NCBI GenBank assembly: GCA_038118725.1
Contig: JAYOIK010000012.1
Location: 12,034-76,033 of the forward strand
Origin: JADHLJ01 sp038118725
GTDB taxonomy: Bacteria > Pseudomonadota > Alphaproteobacteria > Thalassobaculales > Thalassobaculaceae
Direction of reading: 5' to 3'
Length of the DNA stretch: 64,000 nucleotides
The notes below the pieces were generated by a model, which saw only the letters and a list, made by a program, of their open reading frames with translations, had not been told where the DNA came from and made no database searches. Every line of letters begins with the position of its first letter. Position 1 is the stretch's first letter. Positions 18,074 to 27,077 of this stretch are shown here, one piece after another. The position numbers were made by a program, and so were the translations under genes.

Positions 18074-19045
18074 TTAACGCGTCCACCTTAGATTGCTGAT
18101 ATTATGCCGGCCCTCGATCCCACGGAGCGCGACCACCAAGGGGTCACCGAACTCGAAATCGCCGTGATCCCCGGCCAAGGCGCGGGCGACGTCCGAGACC
18201 AGGATCTCGTTGGGCTGAGCCAGGGCCGTGATACGAGAGGCCTTGTTGACAACCGTGCCGAAAAAATCACCTTCGGTTTGAATCACGTCTCCGGCGTGTA
18301 TGCCGACCCGCAGGCCAAGCGCCGTCTCCGATTGCACGCGACGATTCTCGGTTTGAATCTCCGAGGCGGCTCGCAAGGCGCTTCTGGCGCTGGCGAAGCT
18401 CGACATGGAGCCGTCTCCCAAGGTCTTCACCAGTCTTCCCTCGTGCCGGGAGATGGCCTGGGCCTGTTGGTCCAGATGTCGGCCGATGAGAAGCGCCCAT
18501 TCGCGGTCTCCCATGGCGTTGGCGATCTCGGTTGAATTCGCCACGTCGGTGAACATGATGACCGCCGCGCCTTCATCGCCCACCAAGGTTTCCCCCTGCT
18601 TCGCGGCTTCGATCAACTCGGCGAAGGCATTGTGTTCAATACCGGAGAAATCCAGATTGGGCTGGGCCATGGAGCAATGAACATTGATGATCCGCCAGAC
18701 CCCGTCATCCAATGTGAGCACGAACGAGAAGCGGACATCCAGAACCTGGTCGCGACCGGCGAATATCATGGCGGCGCGCCAAACCGCCCAGCCGACCTCG
18801 CCTTGCTCAAATCCCTCGACCACGGCACCGCTGCCGGTCCAATCGGGAACCTCGAAGAGGTGTTTCGCCAAACCCTGTCGTAGCAAGACGCCGGCCCAAT
18901 ATTCCTCGGCGGCCGTTCCCAGATAACGCAGATGCTCGGATGTGGAGAGCAGGTTGGTGAGTGGACGCGCCTGTTTGTCACTGTGCGCATCAAGCCAGCG
19001 GCACACGACGGCTTCAACCTCTGGTGATGGTTTGATTGACGCCAT
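18074..19045 (-). CDS. Class III adenylate/guanylate cyclase with N-terminal NTF2/SnoaL-like domain
   Basis: 323 aa from the ATG at 19045, which has AAGGA six bases upstream; an ATG at 19072 is less well placed. Residues 1-145 look like an NTF2/SnoaL-type domain (VDWxG-like region, VLDVRFSFVLTLDDGVWRII). The class III cyclase catalytic domain follows: IMFTDVANSTEIA with the first metal aspartate, LVKTLGDGSMSSF with the second, and VVNKASRITALA with the asparagine/arginine pair. Both metal residues are present, so it should be active. Whether cAMP or cGMP is made is not clear. The N-terminal domain may sense a small hydrophobic molecule (inference). It is divergent from a HyuA gene. Confidence 0.85.
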   Translation of the reverse strand: MASIKPSPEVEAVVCRWLDAHSDKQARPLTNLLSTSEHLRYLGTAAEEYWAGVLLRQGLAKHLFEVPDWTGSGAVVEGFEQGEVGWAVWRAAMIFAGRDQVLDVRFSFVLTLDDGVWRIINVHCSMAQPNLDFSGIEHNAFAELIEAAKQGETLVGDEGAAVIMFTDVANSTEIANAMGDREWALLIGRHLDQQAQAISRHEGRLVKTLGDGSMSSFASARSALRAASEIQTENRRVQSETALGLRVGIHAGDVIQTEGDFFGTVVNKASRITALAQPNEILVSDVARALAGDHGDFEFGDPLVVALRGIEGRHNISNLRWTR

Positions 19046-19285
19046 AATGGTCCTTCGGGCAATGGGCGACATTCCGGCTCTTCCGCGGATCCGCCCATGT
19101 CACGATATCCAGCGTCCTTGGTCTAGGCAATCCAGCAACGCGCGTATTTGGTTGGTGGGTGTGGTTTCCCGGTTGATATCAGGGACGGGGTATGGCGTGG
19201 AATTGGATCGTCGGACATCCGCAAACACCCTTGCCAGTCCACTCGGCATGGCTACCCTGTTTGGACCCAGCTAGAGGAGCCAGCC

Positions 19286-21364
19286 ATGATCCGCGTCGCT
19301 TTTGATATCGGCGGCACCTTCACCGATTTCGTCCTGCATGACGACGCGGAGGGGGGCGGCACGCATTTCCTGAAGGTGCCGAGCACGCCGCGCGATCCGG
19401 GCGCCGCGGTGATGACCGGGCTGGAGGTGCTGTTGGCCAAGGCCGGTATCGAGGCCTCCGCCGTGGGCGGGGTGCTGCACGCCACCACCGTCGCCACCAA
19501 CGCGGTGCTGGAGCGCAAGGGCGCGGCGAGCGGGCTGATCACCACCGAAGGCTTCCGCGACGTGCTGATCATCGGGCGGCAAAAGCGGTACGAGACCTAT
19601 GACCTCTACATCAACAAGCCCGAACCCTTGGTCGCGCGCCGCCATATCGTCGAGGTGACCGAGAGGCTGGATTTCGACGGCTCGGTCGTAACCGCGCTCG
19701 ACATGGTATCCGTCGACCGCGCGATCGACGCGATGCTCGCCGCCGGGCGCGAGACGGTGGCCGTGTCCCTGATGCATGCCTACGCGAATCCCGCGCATGA
19801 GCAGGCTATCGGGGACCGGGTCAAGCAGCGCGCGCCGGAACTCTCGGTCTCTCTCTCATCGGAGATCTCGCCGAAATTTCGCGAGTACGAGCGGACAAGT
19901 ACCACGGTCGCCAATGCCTATGTGAAGCCCATCGTCGACCGTTACATCGCCAATCTGGAGGCCGCCTTGTCGGCGCGGGGCTTCCGCGACGCGCTCTTCG
20001 TGATGCAATCCAGCGGCGGCCTGGTGTCGACGGATATCGCCCGGGACTACCCGATCCGAATCATCGAATCCGGCCCGGCCGCGGGAGTCCTGATGGGGGC
20101 GGGTGTCGGCCTTGCCGAGGGGACGGAGCACGTCATCACCTTCGACATGGGCGGCACCACCGCGAAACTGGGCGCGGTGGATGGCGGCGCGCCGGCGATC
20201 ATGCCGACATTCGAGGTCGGCCACGTTCAATACAAGAAAGGCAGCGGTCTGCCGATCAACGTGCCTTCGGTGGAATTGCTTGAGATCGGCGCGGGCGGCG
20301 GCTCGATCGCGCGGGTGGAAATGGGAATGATCGTTGTCGGGCCCGAGAGCGCCGGCGCCGATCCCGGGCCGATCTGTTACGGCAATGGCGGGATGCGCCC
20401 GACCATTACGGACGCGAACGTGGTGCTCGGCTATATCGCGCCGGATTGGTTCAATGCCGGCGCGATGACCCTGGACGCCGAGGCGGCGCGTGAAGGCATC
20501 GAGCGCGAGATCGCCGAGCCTCTCGGTCTCGACGTCGGCGCGGCGGCTTGGGGCGTGCATCTGGTCGCCACCGCGAACATGGAAAACGCGATGCGCATCG
20601 TCTCGGTCGAGCAGGGCCGTGATCCGCGCCGTTACGCCATGGTGGCCTTTGGTGGGGCCGGGCCGCTGCACGCCGCGCGGATGGCCCGCACCATCGGCAT
20701 TCCCAAGGTCATCGTGCCCAGCGGCGCCGGTGTCGGCTCGGCGATCGGCCTGATGGAGGCCGAGCCCAGGATCGATGTATCGGCGACCCGGGTGATGCGT
20801 CTCGAACCCGGCGCGTCGGAGGCGATCGCCGACCTCTATCGAGACCTGGAACAGCGCGCCCGCGTGGATCTGCCGAGACTCGGCGACGGGGCGCCGCCGG
20901 TTTGGTCGCGCTATGCCCAGATGCGCTATGCCGGGCAGGGCTTCGAGGTACATGTGGACTTGGCTTCCGGGCCGATCGAGACGGGCTATGCCGAGGCCGC
21001 GATGGCGGCGTTCCGGGTGGCTTATGAGGGCAAGAACAAGTTCCTCGACCCGGACGCGGCGGTTGAGGTGGTGGACTGGACCCTGGTCGCGCATGTGCCC
21101 TCGGGTCGAGAGAGCGGGATCGGTCGTCCCAACGAACCGGCGGCGGTCCACGGGCGTCCAAAGTCCCGCATGGCCTGGTTCCCGGAGGCCGGCGGCTATG
21201 TCGAGACCCGTATCCTCTCCCGCGCGGATCTGGCGCGGGAAGGCGCGGTGACCGGCCCGGCGATCATCGAGGATCCGGACAGCACGACGGTCGTGCTACC
21301 GGGTGACACGGCGCGGATCAGCGAGGCCGGGCATCTGGTGGTGGAGATCGCTCAGGAGGCGTGA
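19286..21364 (+). CDS. hyuA: Hydantoinase/oxoprolinase family protein, HyuA subunit
   Basis: 692 aa from the ATG at 19286, with GAGGAG nine bases upstream; an in-frame extension to 19148 has no support. ASKHA-fold phosphate motifs: FDIGGTFTDFVL at the N-terminus and FDMGGTTAKLG near residue 290. Further family motifs are GAGGGSIARVE, SAGADPGPICYG and VAFGGAGPLHA. HyuA proteins use ATP to activate ring amides such as hydantoins, 5-oxoproline or, as acetone carboxylase relatives, ketones. The usual HyuB partner is not adjacent; one is found 23 kb away at 44760. Confidence 0.88.
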   Translation: MIRVAFDIGGTFTDFVLHDDAEGGGTHFLKVPSTPRDPGAAVMTGLEVLLAKAGIEASAVGGVLHATTVATNAVLERKGAASGLITTEGFRDVLIIGRQKRYETYDLYINKPEPLVARRHIVEVTERLDFDGSVVTALDMVSVDRAIDAMLAAGRETVAVSLMHAYANPAHEQAIGDRVKQRAPELSVSLSSEISPKFREYERTSTTVANAYVKPIVDRYIANLEAALSARGFRDALFVMQSSGGLVSTDIARDYPIRIIESGPAAGVLMGAGVGLAEGTEHVITFDMGGTTAKLGAVDGGAPAIMPTFEVGHVQYKKGSGLPINVPSVELLEIGAGGGSIARVEMGMIVVGPESAGADPGPICYGNGGMRPTITDANVVLGYIAPDWFNAGAMTLDAEAAREGIEREIAEPLGLDVGAAAWGVHLVATANMENAMRIVSVEQGRDPRRYAMVAFGGAGPLHAARMARTIGIPKVIVPSGAGVGSAIGLMEAEPRIDVSATRVMRLEPGASEAIADLYRDLEQRARVDLPRLGDGAPPVWSRYAQMRYAGQGFEVHVDLASGPIETGYAEAAMAAFRVAYEGKNKFLDPDAAVEVVDWTLVAHVPSGRESGIGRPNEPAAVHGRPKSRMAWFPEAGGYVETRILSRADLAREGAVTGPAIIEDPDSTTVVLPGDTARISEAGHLVVEIAQEA

Positions 21365-21688
21365 AGGCATTGGCGGCGGTGGAGGACGACGGACCCTCGA
21401 AGGGGCGCGTTGATGCCGCCGCAACCGCCTGCATTGGCCGCCACTCTCAACTCGTCCTCCCAGCGAAAGCAGGGACCGACGCCTTTTTCGCTTCCACGCG
21501 AAGACCATCCGAGCAATTCCACGGGCCGGCCACATTTTGCCCCATTCGTCACGCTGACCGGGTCCAGGCTTCGGTCCCTGCTTTCGCTCACTGCTGTCCG
21601 GGAGAAATTCAACGCCGCGCGTGACTTTGTGAACCCGTCGCGCCGGTATTGGCGCCGCGCCTCCCGCCTAATCAAACACCGCGTCATC
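21365..21688. repeat. Intergenic region with an 18-bp perfect inverted repeat
   Basis: This 324-bp gap between convergent genes has no gene that I can support. It holds AGCGAAAGCAGGGACCGA (21462-21479) and its exact reverse complement at 21571-21588, with 91 bases between. The arms could form a terminator-like or mobile-element-like hairpin. The arms differ from the CCGTCGC family A repeats. Confidence 0.7.
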
Positions 21689-24058
21689 TCAATGAGAGTT
21701 GGGACCGCCAGTGTCAGCCGCCGATTGCGCCACCTGAATCGCGCGCCAGACCCGTTCCGGGGTGGCGGGCATGTCGACATGGGTCACGCCAAGCTCCGAG
21801 AGCGCGTCGGCGATGGCGTTCATCACCGCTGGTAGCGCCCCCGCGCAACCGGCCTCGCCGCAGCCCTTGGCGCCGAGCGCGTTGGTGGTCGCGGGCACCG
21901 GGTGGCTGTCGAAACCGAAGCTCGGGACATCGGCCGCCCGGGGCATGGCGTAGTCCATGAAAGAACCCGACAGGATCTGGCCGTCCTCGTCATAGGCGAC
22001 ATGCTCCATCAGCGCTTGACCGAGACCCTGCACCACGCCGCCATGACTTTGGCCCTGGACCAGCAGGGGATTCACCAGGACCCCGAAGTCGTTGACCATG
22101 GCATAGCGGTCCACCTTGATGCATCCGGTCTCCGGATCGACCTCGACCTCGCAGACATGGCAGCCGTTGGGAAAGGCCGAGGGGACGCCGCCGTGATTGA
22201 GACGAACGTCCAAACTGTCTGGCATGCCGTCGGGGAGTTTCAGGCCGTCGCGCAACTGGGCCGCGAGATCGAGCAGGCTGACCCGCCGGTCGGTGCCGGC
22301 GACCACCAGATCGCCGGTATCGAACTCGATATCCTCGACCGCGGCTTCAAGGACATGCGAGGCGACCTGCTTGGCCTTTTTGATGACCTCGCCGCTGGCC
22401 TCGACGATGGCGCCGCCCGAGGCCATGATCGATTTCGAGCCGCCGGTGCCGCCACCGGTGATCAATTCGTCGCTATCTCCCTGCAAGAGACGAATACGTT
22501 CGAACGGAATGCCGAGATGGCTGACCAACACCTGGGCGAAGGGCGCGGCGTGGCCCTGACCGTAGTCGAGGGTCCCGGTGATGATCGTCACCCCGCCGTC
22601 GTCGTCGAAACGAATACCGCCCATTTCGGTCTCGACCGGGGCGGTGACCTCCAGATAGGTGCTGATGCCGAGACCCCGTAGCAATCCCTTTGCCTTGCTG
22701 GCCTCGCGCCGGGCGGCGAAACCGTCCCAGTCCGAGAAGCTCAGGCCGTGGCTCATGACGGCGGGAAAGTCGCCGCTGTCATAGGTCTGGCCCGATGGCG
22801 CCTTGTAGGGAATTTGCGTGGGTTGAATATGATTGCGCCGCCGCAACTCCAGCCGGTCGATGCCCATTTCCCGCGCGGCGGTGTCGATCAGCCGCTCCAT
22901 GTAATAGTTGGCCTCTGGCCGTCCCGCGCCGCGATAGGCGCCGATCACCGTGGTGTTGGTGAACAGGCATTTGGTGTTTATCTCGATCAGCGGCGTCGTG
23001 TAGACGCTGGTGATGTTCTTGACCGCGTTATTGGTCGACATGTTCGGCCCGACACCGGCCAGATAGCCTCCGAGATTGGCGTGGATGTTGAGGCGAACCG
23101 CGAGGAACCTACCCTCGGCGTCAAGGGCCAGCTCCCCCAGCACCTCATGATCCCGGCCGTGTTGGTCCGACAGGAAGCTGTGCGAGCGCTCATCGGTCCA
23201 TTTCACCGGTTGCCCAAGGGCGCGTGCCGCGTGCAACAGGCAGATATATTCCGGATAGACAAAGCTCTTCATGCCGAAGGAGCCGCCGACATTTCCGGTC
23301 AGGACCCGGACTTTCTCCGCTTCGACATTCAGCAGATTGGCCAGCAGCCGGCGCATCGGGAAGGCCCCCTGGGAGCCGAGCCGCATGGTGAAACGCTCGT
23401 CCGCGGGCTCGTAGGAGGCCAGCGCCGAACGAGGCTCCATCGTTGCGACGACAATCCGGTTGTTGCGGATGTCCAGCCGCGTGACATGCGCGGCCCGATC
23501 GAAGGCCGCCTTGGTCGCCGCCTCGTCTCCGTAGTGGAAGTCCAGCGCAAGATTCCCCGGCACGTCGTCATAAAGGATGGGCGCGCCGGGCGCGGCGGCC
23601 TCCCGCGCGGTGGTCACGGCGGGAAGCGGGTCGATATCCACCAATACCGCCTCGGCGGCGTCCTTGGCCTGGGCGGCGGTTTCCGCGATCACACAGGCCA
23701 CGGGGTCGCCGACAAACCGCACCTTGTCCAGAACCAAGGAGGGCCGGGCCGGCTTGAGCAGCGGCGTGCCGTCCCGGCTCTGCATCTTCATGCCGCAGAA
23801 TATGCCGTTATAGTCCTTCAGATCCGCGCCGGTCAGCACCATCAGCACGCCGGGCATGTCCAGGGCTTCGGAGGTATCGATCTCCTGGATGACACCATGG
23901 GCATGGACGCTGCGCACCATCACCGCGTGGGCCTGGCCGGGCAGGGACAGATCGTCGGTGTAACGTCCCTCGCCACGGAGAAGAACAGGGTCCTCGGTGC
24001 GCGGGACGGATTGGCCAACGGCGTATTTCATATCCGCGAGATCGCTCTCGGCATTCAT
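21689..24058 (-). CDS. Xanthine dehydrogenase family molybdopterin-binding subunit (second copy, orphan)
   Basis: 789 aa, similar in length to the one at 1359 but clearly a different subfamily. N-terminal VGQSVPRTEDPVLLRGEGRYTDD is the a/b hammerhead start. GNVGGSFGMKSFVYPE and AYRGAGRPEANYYME are the molybdopterin-binding motifs of the CoxL form II type. DYGQGH and KGCGEAGCAGALPA near the C-terminus hold the catalytic glutamate position. No FAD or 2Fe-2S subunit gene is adjacent on either side: a HyuA gene ends at 21364 and rluD ends at 24183. Partners must be encoded elsewhere, or shared with the 3728-5712 subunits (inference). Confidence 0.9.
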   Translation of the reverse strand: MNAESDLADMKYAVGQSVPRTEDPVLLRGEGRYTDDLSLPGQAHAVMVRSVHAHGVIQEIDTSEALDMPGVLMVLTGADLKDYNGIFCGMKMQSRDGTPLLKPARPSLVLDKVRFVGDPVACVIAETAAQAKDAAEAVLVDIDPLPAVTTAREAAAPGAPILYDDVPGNLALDFHYGDEAATKAAFDRAAHVTRLDIRNNRIVVATMEPRSALASYEPADERFTMRLGSQGAFPMRRLLANLLNVEAEKVRVLTGNVGGSFGMKSFVYPEYICLLHAARALGQPVKWTDERSHSFLSDQHGRDHEVLGELALDAEGRFLAVRLNIHANLGGYLAGVGPNMSTNNAVKNITSVYTTPLIEINTKCLFTNTTVIGAYRGAGRPEANYYMERLIDTAAREMGIDRLELRRRNHIQPTQIPYKAPSGQTYDSGDFPAVMSHGLSFSDWDGFAARREASKAKGLLRGLGISTYLEVTAPVETEMGGIRFDDDGGVTIITGTLDYGQGHAAPFAQVLVSHLGIPFERIRLLQGDSDELITGGGTGGSKSIMASGGAIVEASGEVIKKAKQVASHVLEAAVEDIEFDTGDLVVAGTDRRVSLLDLAAQLRDGLKLPDGMPDSLDVRLNHGGVPSAFPNGCHVCEVEVDPETGCIKVDRYAMVNDFGVLVNPLLVQGQSHGGVVQGLGQALMEHVAYDEDGQILSGSFMDYAMPRAADVPSFGFDSHPVPATTNALGAKGCGEAGCAGALPAVMNAIADALSELGVTHVDMPATPERVWRAIQVAQSAADTGGPNSH

Positions 24059-24182
24059 GGCGGTGCTCCTGGGAAGCGGCGTGGACGATGGCCCAGTCTA
24101 GCAAGAGGCCCGGCGTGCGCGCATGTGAATTAAAGCGTCGGTTCAACGCAAGGCGGATGGATGTGTTCGCTCGGGCGCGGGA

Positions 24183-25190
24183 TCACTCGAACACCGACAC
24201 CAAGAGGTTGAAGTCATCCGGCAACTCGCTGGTAAACGACACTTCCTCGTCTGTTACCGGGTGGATGAAGGCGAGGGAGTTCGCGTGCAGGGCCTGACGG
24301 CCCATGCGCTTGGCCGCCGCGACCTCGAGATCGGAAGAGCCCTTGCGCCGGTCGCCGCCACCATAGAGAGGGTCTCCGATCAGGCCATGGCCGATATGGG
24401 TCATGTGGACGCGGATCTGATGGGTGCGACCGGATTCCAGACGGCACTCGACCAGGGTGGCGATCTCGCGAAAGCGTTTCAGGACCTTGTAATTGGTCGC
24501 CGCCGACTTCCCGCCGCTGGTCGTGACCGCCATTTTCTTGCGGTTGCGCCGGCTGCGCCCGATCGGCCCGTCGATGCGGCCCTCGAACTGGGCAACGAAC
24601 CCCCAGACCAGGGCGAGATAGCTGCGCCCGATGGTGCGGGCGGCGAATTGATGGACCAGGCCGTGATGCGCCTCGTCCGATTTCGCCACCACCATCAGCC
24701 CGGTCGTGTCCTTGTCGAGCCGGTGCACGATCCCAGGCCGCCGCACCCCGCCAATGCCGGAAAGACTATCGCCGCAATGGGCGAGCAGGGCGTTCACCAG
24801 GGTCGTGTCCAGGGATCCGGGCGCCGGATGCACGGCGATCCCCGGCGGCTTGTTGACCACGATTAGATGCTCGTCCTCGAAGACGATATCCAGCGGGATA
24901 TCCTGGGGCAGGGGCGTGTCGGCGATTGGCGGTGGGACCAGGATTTCGAACGTCTGGCCTTGTTTGACCGCCACCGAGGGGTCGGTTATCGTCTCGCCGC
25001 CCGAGGTAACCTGACCGTCGAGTATAAGGGCCTTCAGGCGACTTCGGGAGAGATCCGGCGCGTCGGGCAGAACCGCGACCCGCTCCGCCAGCCAGCGATC
25101 AAGCCGGTCCTGGTTGGAGTCGCCGGCGATATACTCGAAGGCCGGATCGTCGGCGTTGATGATCACGCGCGTGTTTTTGAGAGATGTCAT
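24183..25190 (-). CDS. rluD: RluA-family pseudouridine synthase (RluD-like)
   Basis: 335 aa when begun at the ATG at 25190 (MTSLKNTRV); the frame stays open to 25481, but that part overlaps the divergent gene and is not conserved-looking. An S4 RNA-binding domain covers about residues 20-80 (RLDRWLAERV, SRSRLKALILDGQV). The catalytic motif RPGIVHRLDKDTTGLM carries the aspartate. GRTHQIRVHMTHIGHGLIGDPLYG is the second family signature. RluD modifies helix 69 of 23S rRNA and helps ribosome assembly. The small membrane protein gene next door is divergent. Confidence 0.92.
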   Translation of the reverse strand: MTSLKNTRVIINADDPAFEYIAGDSNQDRLDRWLAERVAVLPDAPDLSRSRLKALILDGQVTSGGETITDPSVAVKQGQTFEILVPPPIADTPLPQDIPLDIVFEDEHLIVVNKPPGIAVHPAPGSLDTTLVNALLAHCGDSLSGIGGVRRPGIVHRLDKDTTGLMVVAKSDEAHHGLVHQFAARTIGRSYLALVWGFVAQFEGRIDGPIGRSRRNRKKMAVTTSGGKSAATNYKVLKRFREIATLVECRLESGRTHQIRVHMTHIGHGLIGDPLYGGGDRRKGSSDLEVAAAKRMGRQALHANSLAFIHPVTDEEVSFTSELPDDFNLLVSVFE

Positions 25191-25266
25191 GGCGGGCAAG
25201 CTAGACCAAACCGCGGCCAAGCTGAATACCGATGATTCGAGACCGCCGAATAGCTGGGGCGTGGGC

Positions 25267-25641
25267 ATGAGTCCGACCACCCTGAGGGTGCTGAAAATTC
25301 TCGTCGTGGTGATGGGAGTTCTGATTGTCGCCGGGGTGGTAACGATCGTCGCGACGATCATCTCTCGGTTGAACGCCAAATCCGAGGCGTCGGCCCCGTC
25401 CCAATCCCGTCTCCAAGCTCCGAATCCAGTGACGATGCCAGTTATGGCGCCGGCGGTTATCGACCCCATCGGCACGGTCACGCACGCGCTGCCGACGGGC
25501 GCGCGAATCGTCTCGGTCTCCGCCGACGCGGGGCGCCTGTTTATCCACCATCAAGGTGCCGAGACCGGGGCCGGGGTACTGATTCTGGATGGGGCCACCG
25601 GCCAGGTCCTCGGGGAGTTACGCTTCGATCCCGCGCAATAG
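25267..25641 (+). CDS. Small membrane protein (DUF6476-like)
   Basis: 124 aa from the ATG at 25267. One strong transmembrane segment lies near the N-terminus (VLKILVVVMGVLIVAGVVTIVATII). A proline/alanine-rich stretch and a small C-terminal domain follow (GARIVSVSADAGRLFIHHQG, then VLILDGATGQVLGELRFD). Such proteins sit beside rluD in many alphaproteobacteria. An ATG at 25189 in the same frame would overlap the rluD start codon by four bases; I prefer 25267 because it leaves room for divergent promoters. Function unknown; it should be anchored in the inner membrane with the C-terminus outside or inside undetermined. Confidence 0.75.
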   Translation: MSPTTLRVLKILVVVMGVLIVAGVVTIVATIISRLNAKSEASAPSQSRLQAPNPVTMPVMAPAVIDPIGTVTHALPTGARIVSVSADAGRLFIHHQGAETGAGVLILDGATGQVLGELRFDPAQ

Positions 25642-25658
25642 GATTTTCTGGAGGTCCG

Positions 25659-26714
25659 GTGTTGACCAAGCGACATGTCAATATCGCCAGCGACAATACA
25701 GCCGGCGCCATGCCCGAGGTAATGGCCGCGCTAGCCGAGGCCGCCGCCGCGCCGGCCATGCCCTATGGCGACGACGCTCATACCCGCCGCCTGGGCGAGG
25801 TGGCGAGCGACGTGTTCGAGCGCGAGGTCGCGATCTTTCCAGTCGCCACGGGCACCGCCGCCAACGCGCTGTCGCTCGCGACGGTGTCGCCGCCCTATGG
25901 GGTGGTGTTCTGTCACGAGGCGGCGCATATCGAGGAAGATGAGTGCGCCGCGCCCGAGTTCTACATGGGTGGCGGCAAGTTGGCGCTGCTGGAGGGCGAG
26001 GGGGCGAAGTTCTCGGCTGAAAGCCTGCGCGCCAAGGTTGAGGTCGATTCGCCGGCGCCGCCGGTGCATCACGCGCAACCCGCGGCCGTGAGCATCACCC
26101 AGGCGACGGAGGTCGGCGCGGTCTACACGATCGACGAGATCCAGGCGATCTCCGGGGTGTGCCGCGATAACGGTTTGGCCTTGCACATGGATGGCGCGCG
26201 GTTGGCCAACGCGATCGCGGCGCTGGGGGCGAGCCCCGCGGAGATGACCTGGAAGGTCGGGGTCGACGTGTTGTCCCTCGGGGCGACCAAGAATGGGGCG
26301 TTCTCGGCGGAGGCAGTGGTGTTCATGGACCCGGCGATGGCCGGTGACTTCGAATTCCGTCGCAAGCGCGGCGGGCATCTGTTCTCGAAGATGCGGTTTC
26401 TGTCGGCGCAACTCGTGCCTTATCTCGAGCAGGGACGATGGATCGAGAACGCCGCCAACGCCAATGCCATGGCGGCGGCGCTGGGCGAGGGGTTGGCCGG
26501 CGTGGACGGAGTGAGCCTTTGGTTCCCGGCGGAAACCAACATCCTGTTCCTGACCCTGCCGTCGAGCATGGTGACGGCGCTAAACGACGCGGGCTGTGTT
26601 TTCTATGCTTGGGGAGAAAACAACGGCGCGATGTCCGCGCGCCTGGTCACCAGCTTCGACACCTCGCCGGAGGACGTGGCGTATTTCCTGGAGACCGCCC
26701 GGTCGGCCTCCTAG
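25659..26714 (+). CDS. ltaE: Low-specificity L-threonine aldolase
   Basis: 351 aa. The start is a GTG at 25659 with GGAGG four bases upstream; a TTG follows directly. Fold-type I PLP enzyme: ATGTAANALSLA near residue 65 is the cofactor phosphate loop, LHMDGARLANA holds the aspartate that pairs with the pyridine nitrogen, and LSLGATKNGA holds the PLP lysine. It splits threonine or allo-threonine to glycine and acetaldehyde. It follows the small membrane protein gene by 17 bases and may be read with it. Confidence 0.9.
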   Translation: MLTKRHVNIASDNTAGAMPEVMAALAEAAAAPAMPYGDDAHTRRLGEVASDVFEREVAIFPVATGTAANALSLATVSPPYGVVFCHEAAHIEEDECAAPEFYMGGGKLALLEGEGAKFSAESLRAKVEVDSPAPPVHHAQPAAVSITQATEVGAVYTIDEIQAISGVCRDNGLALHMDGARLANAIAALGASPAEMTWKVGVDVLSLGATKNGAFSAEAVVFMDPAMAGDFEFRRKRGGHLFSKMRFLSAQLVPYLEQGRWIENAANANAMAAALGEGLAGVDGVSLWFPAETNILFLTLPSSMVTALNDAGCVFYAWGENNGAMSARLVTSFDTSPEDVAYFLETARSAS

Positions 26715-26758
26715 CGTTCACCGCGCGCCGATTCCCGCGTACCGATTCCCTGGCTCGG

Positions 26759-26944
26759 CTAGCAGCGCCGGCAGCGGATGGTCTCGAAGATGTCGTCCCA
26801 ATCGCCATCCTCGGCGCAAAAGTCGAGCAAACAGCGCAGCGCCTTGTCGCGACTATCAAGGTCGTGTTTCTTCACCGCTTCGTCCAGCATGGCCAGAGCA
26901 TCTTCCTGTATTTCGAAGGTATGTTGGACCTTGGCGCCCGCCAT
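26759..26944 (-). CDS. Small conserved-looking protein, ribbon-helix-helix-like
   Basis: 61 aa from the ATG at 26944, preceded by GGGAG at seven bases; an ATG one codon earlier is also possible. The pattern VQHTFEIQEDALAMLDEAVK then SRDKALRCLLDFCAEDG looks like a beta strand followed by two helices, as in ribbon-helix-helix proteins. The C-terminus RCRRC has two cysteines close together. I do not recognise a named family. It stands alone between two plus-strand genes, convergent with the aldolase. Confidence 0.65.
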   Translation of the reverse strand: MAGAKVQHTFEIQEDALAMLDEAVKKHDLDSRDKALRCLLDFCAEDGDWDDIFETIRCRRC

Positions 26945-27077
26945 CATCGGTCTCCCGGATTTAGTATTGAATGATGTGTCGTGTAGTTTCGGGCGGCAGT
27001 GTCAAAGGCGGTAGGCCCGGGGTCAAGCCCCGGATGAAGGTTAACGAGGAATAGTGACGGTTCGCGGAGCGATCGAA

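Noticed and set aside
25189..25266. N-terminal extension of the small membrane protein
   Set aside because: Possible in frame, but it would overlap the rluD start codon and leave no room for divergent promoters.
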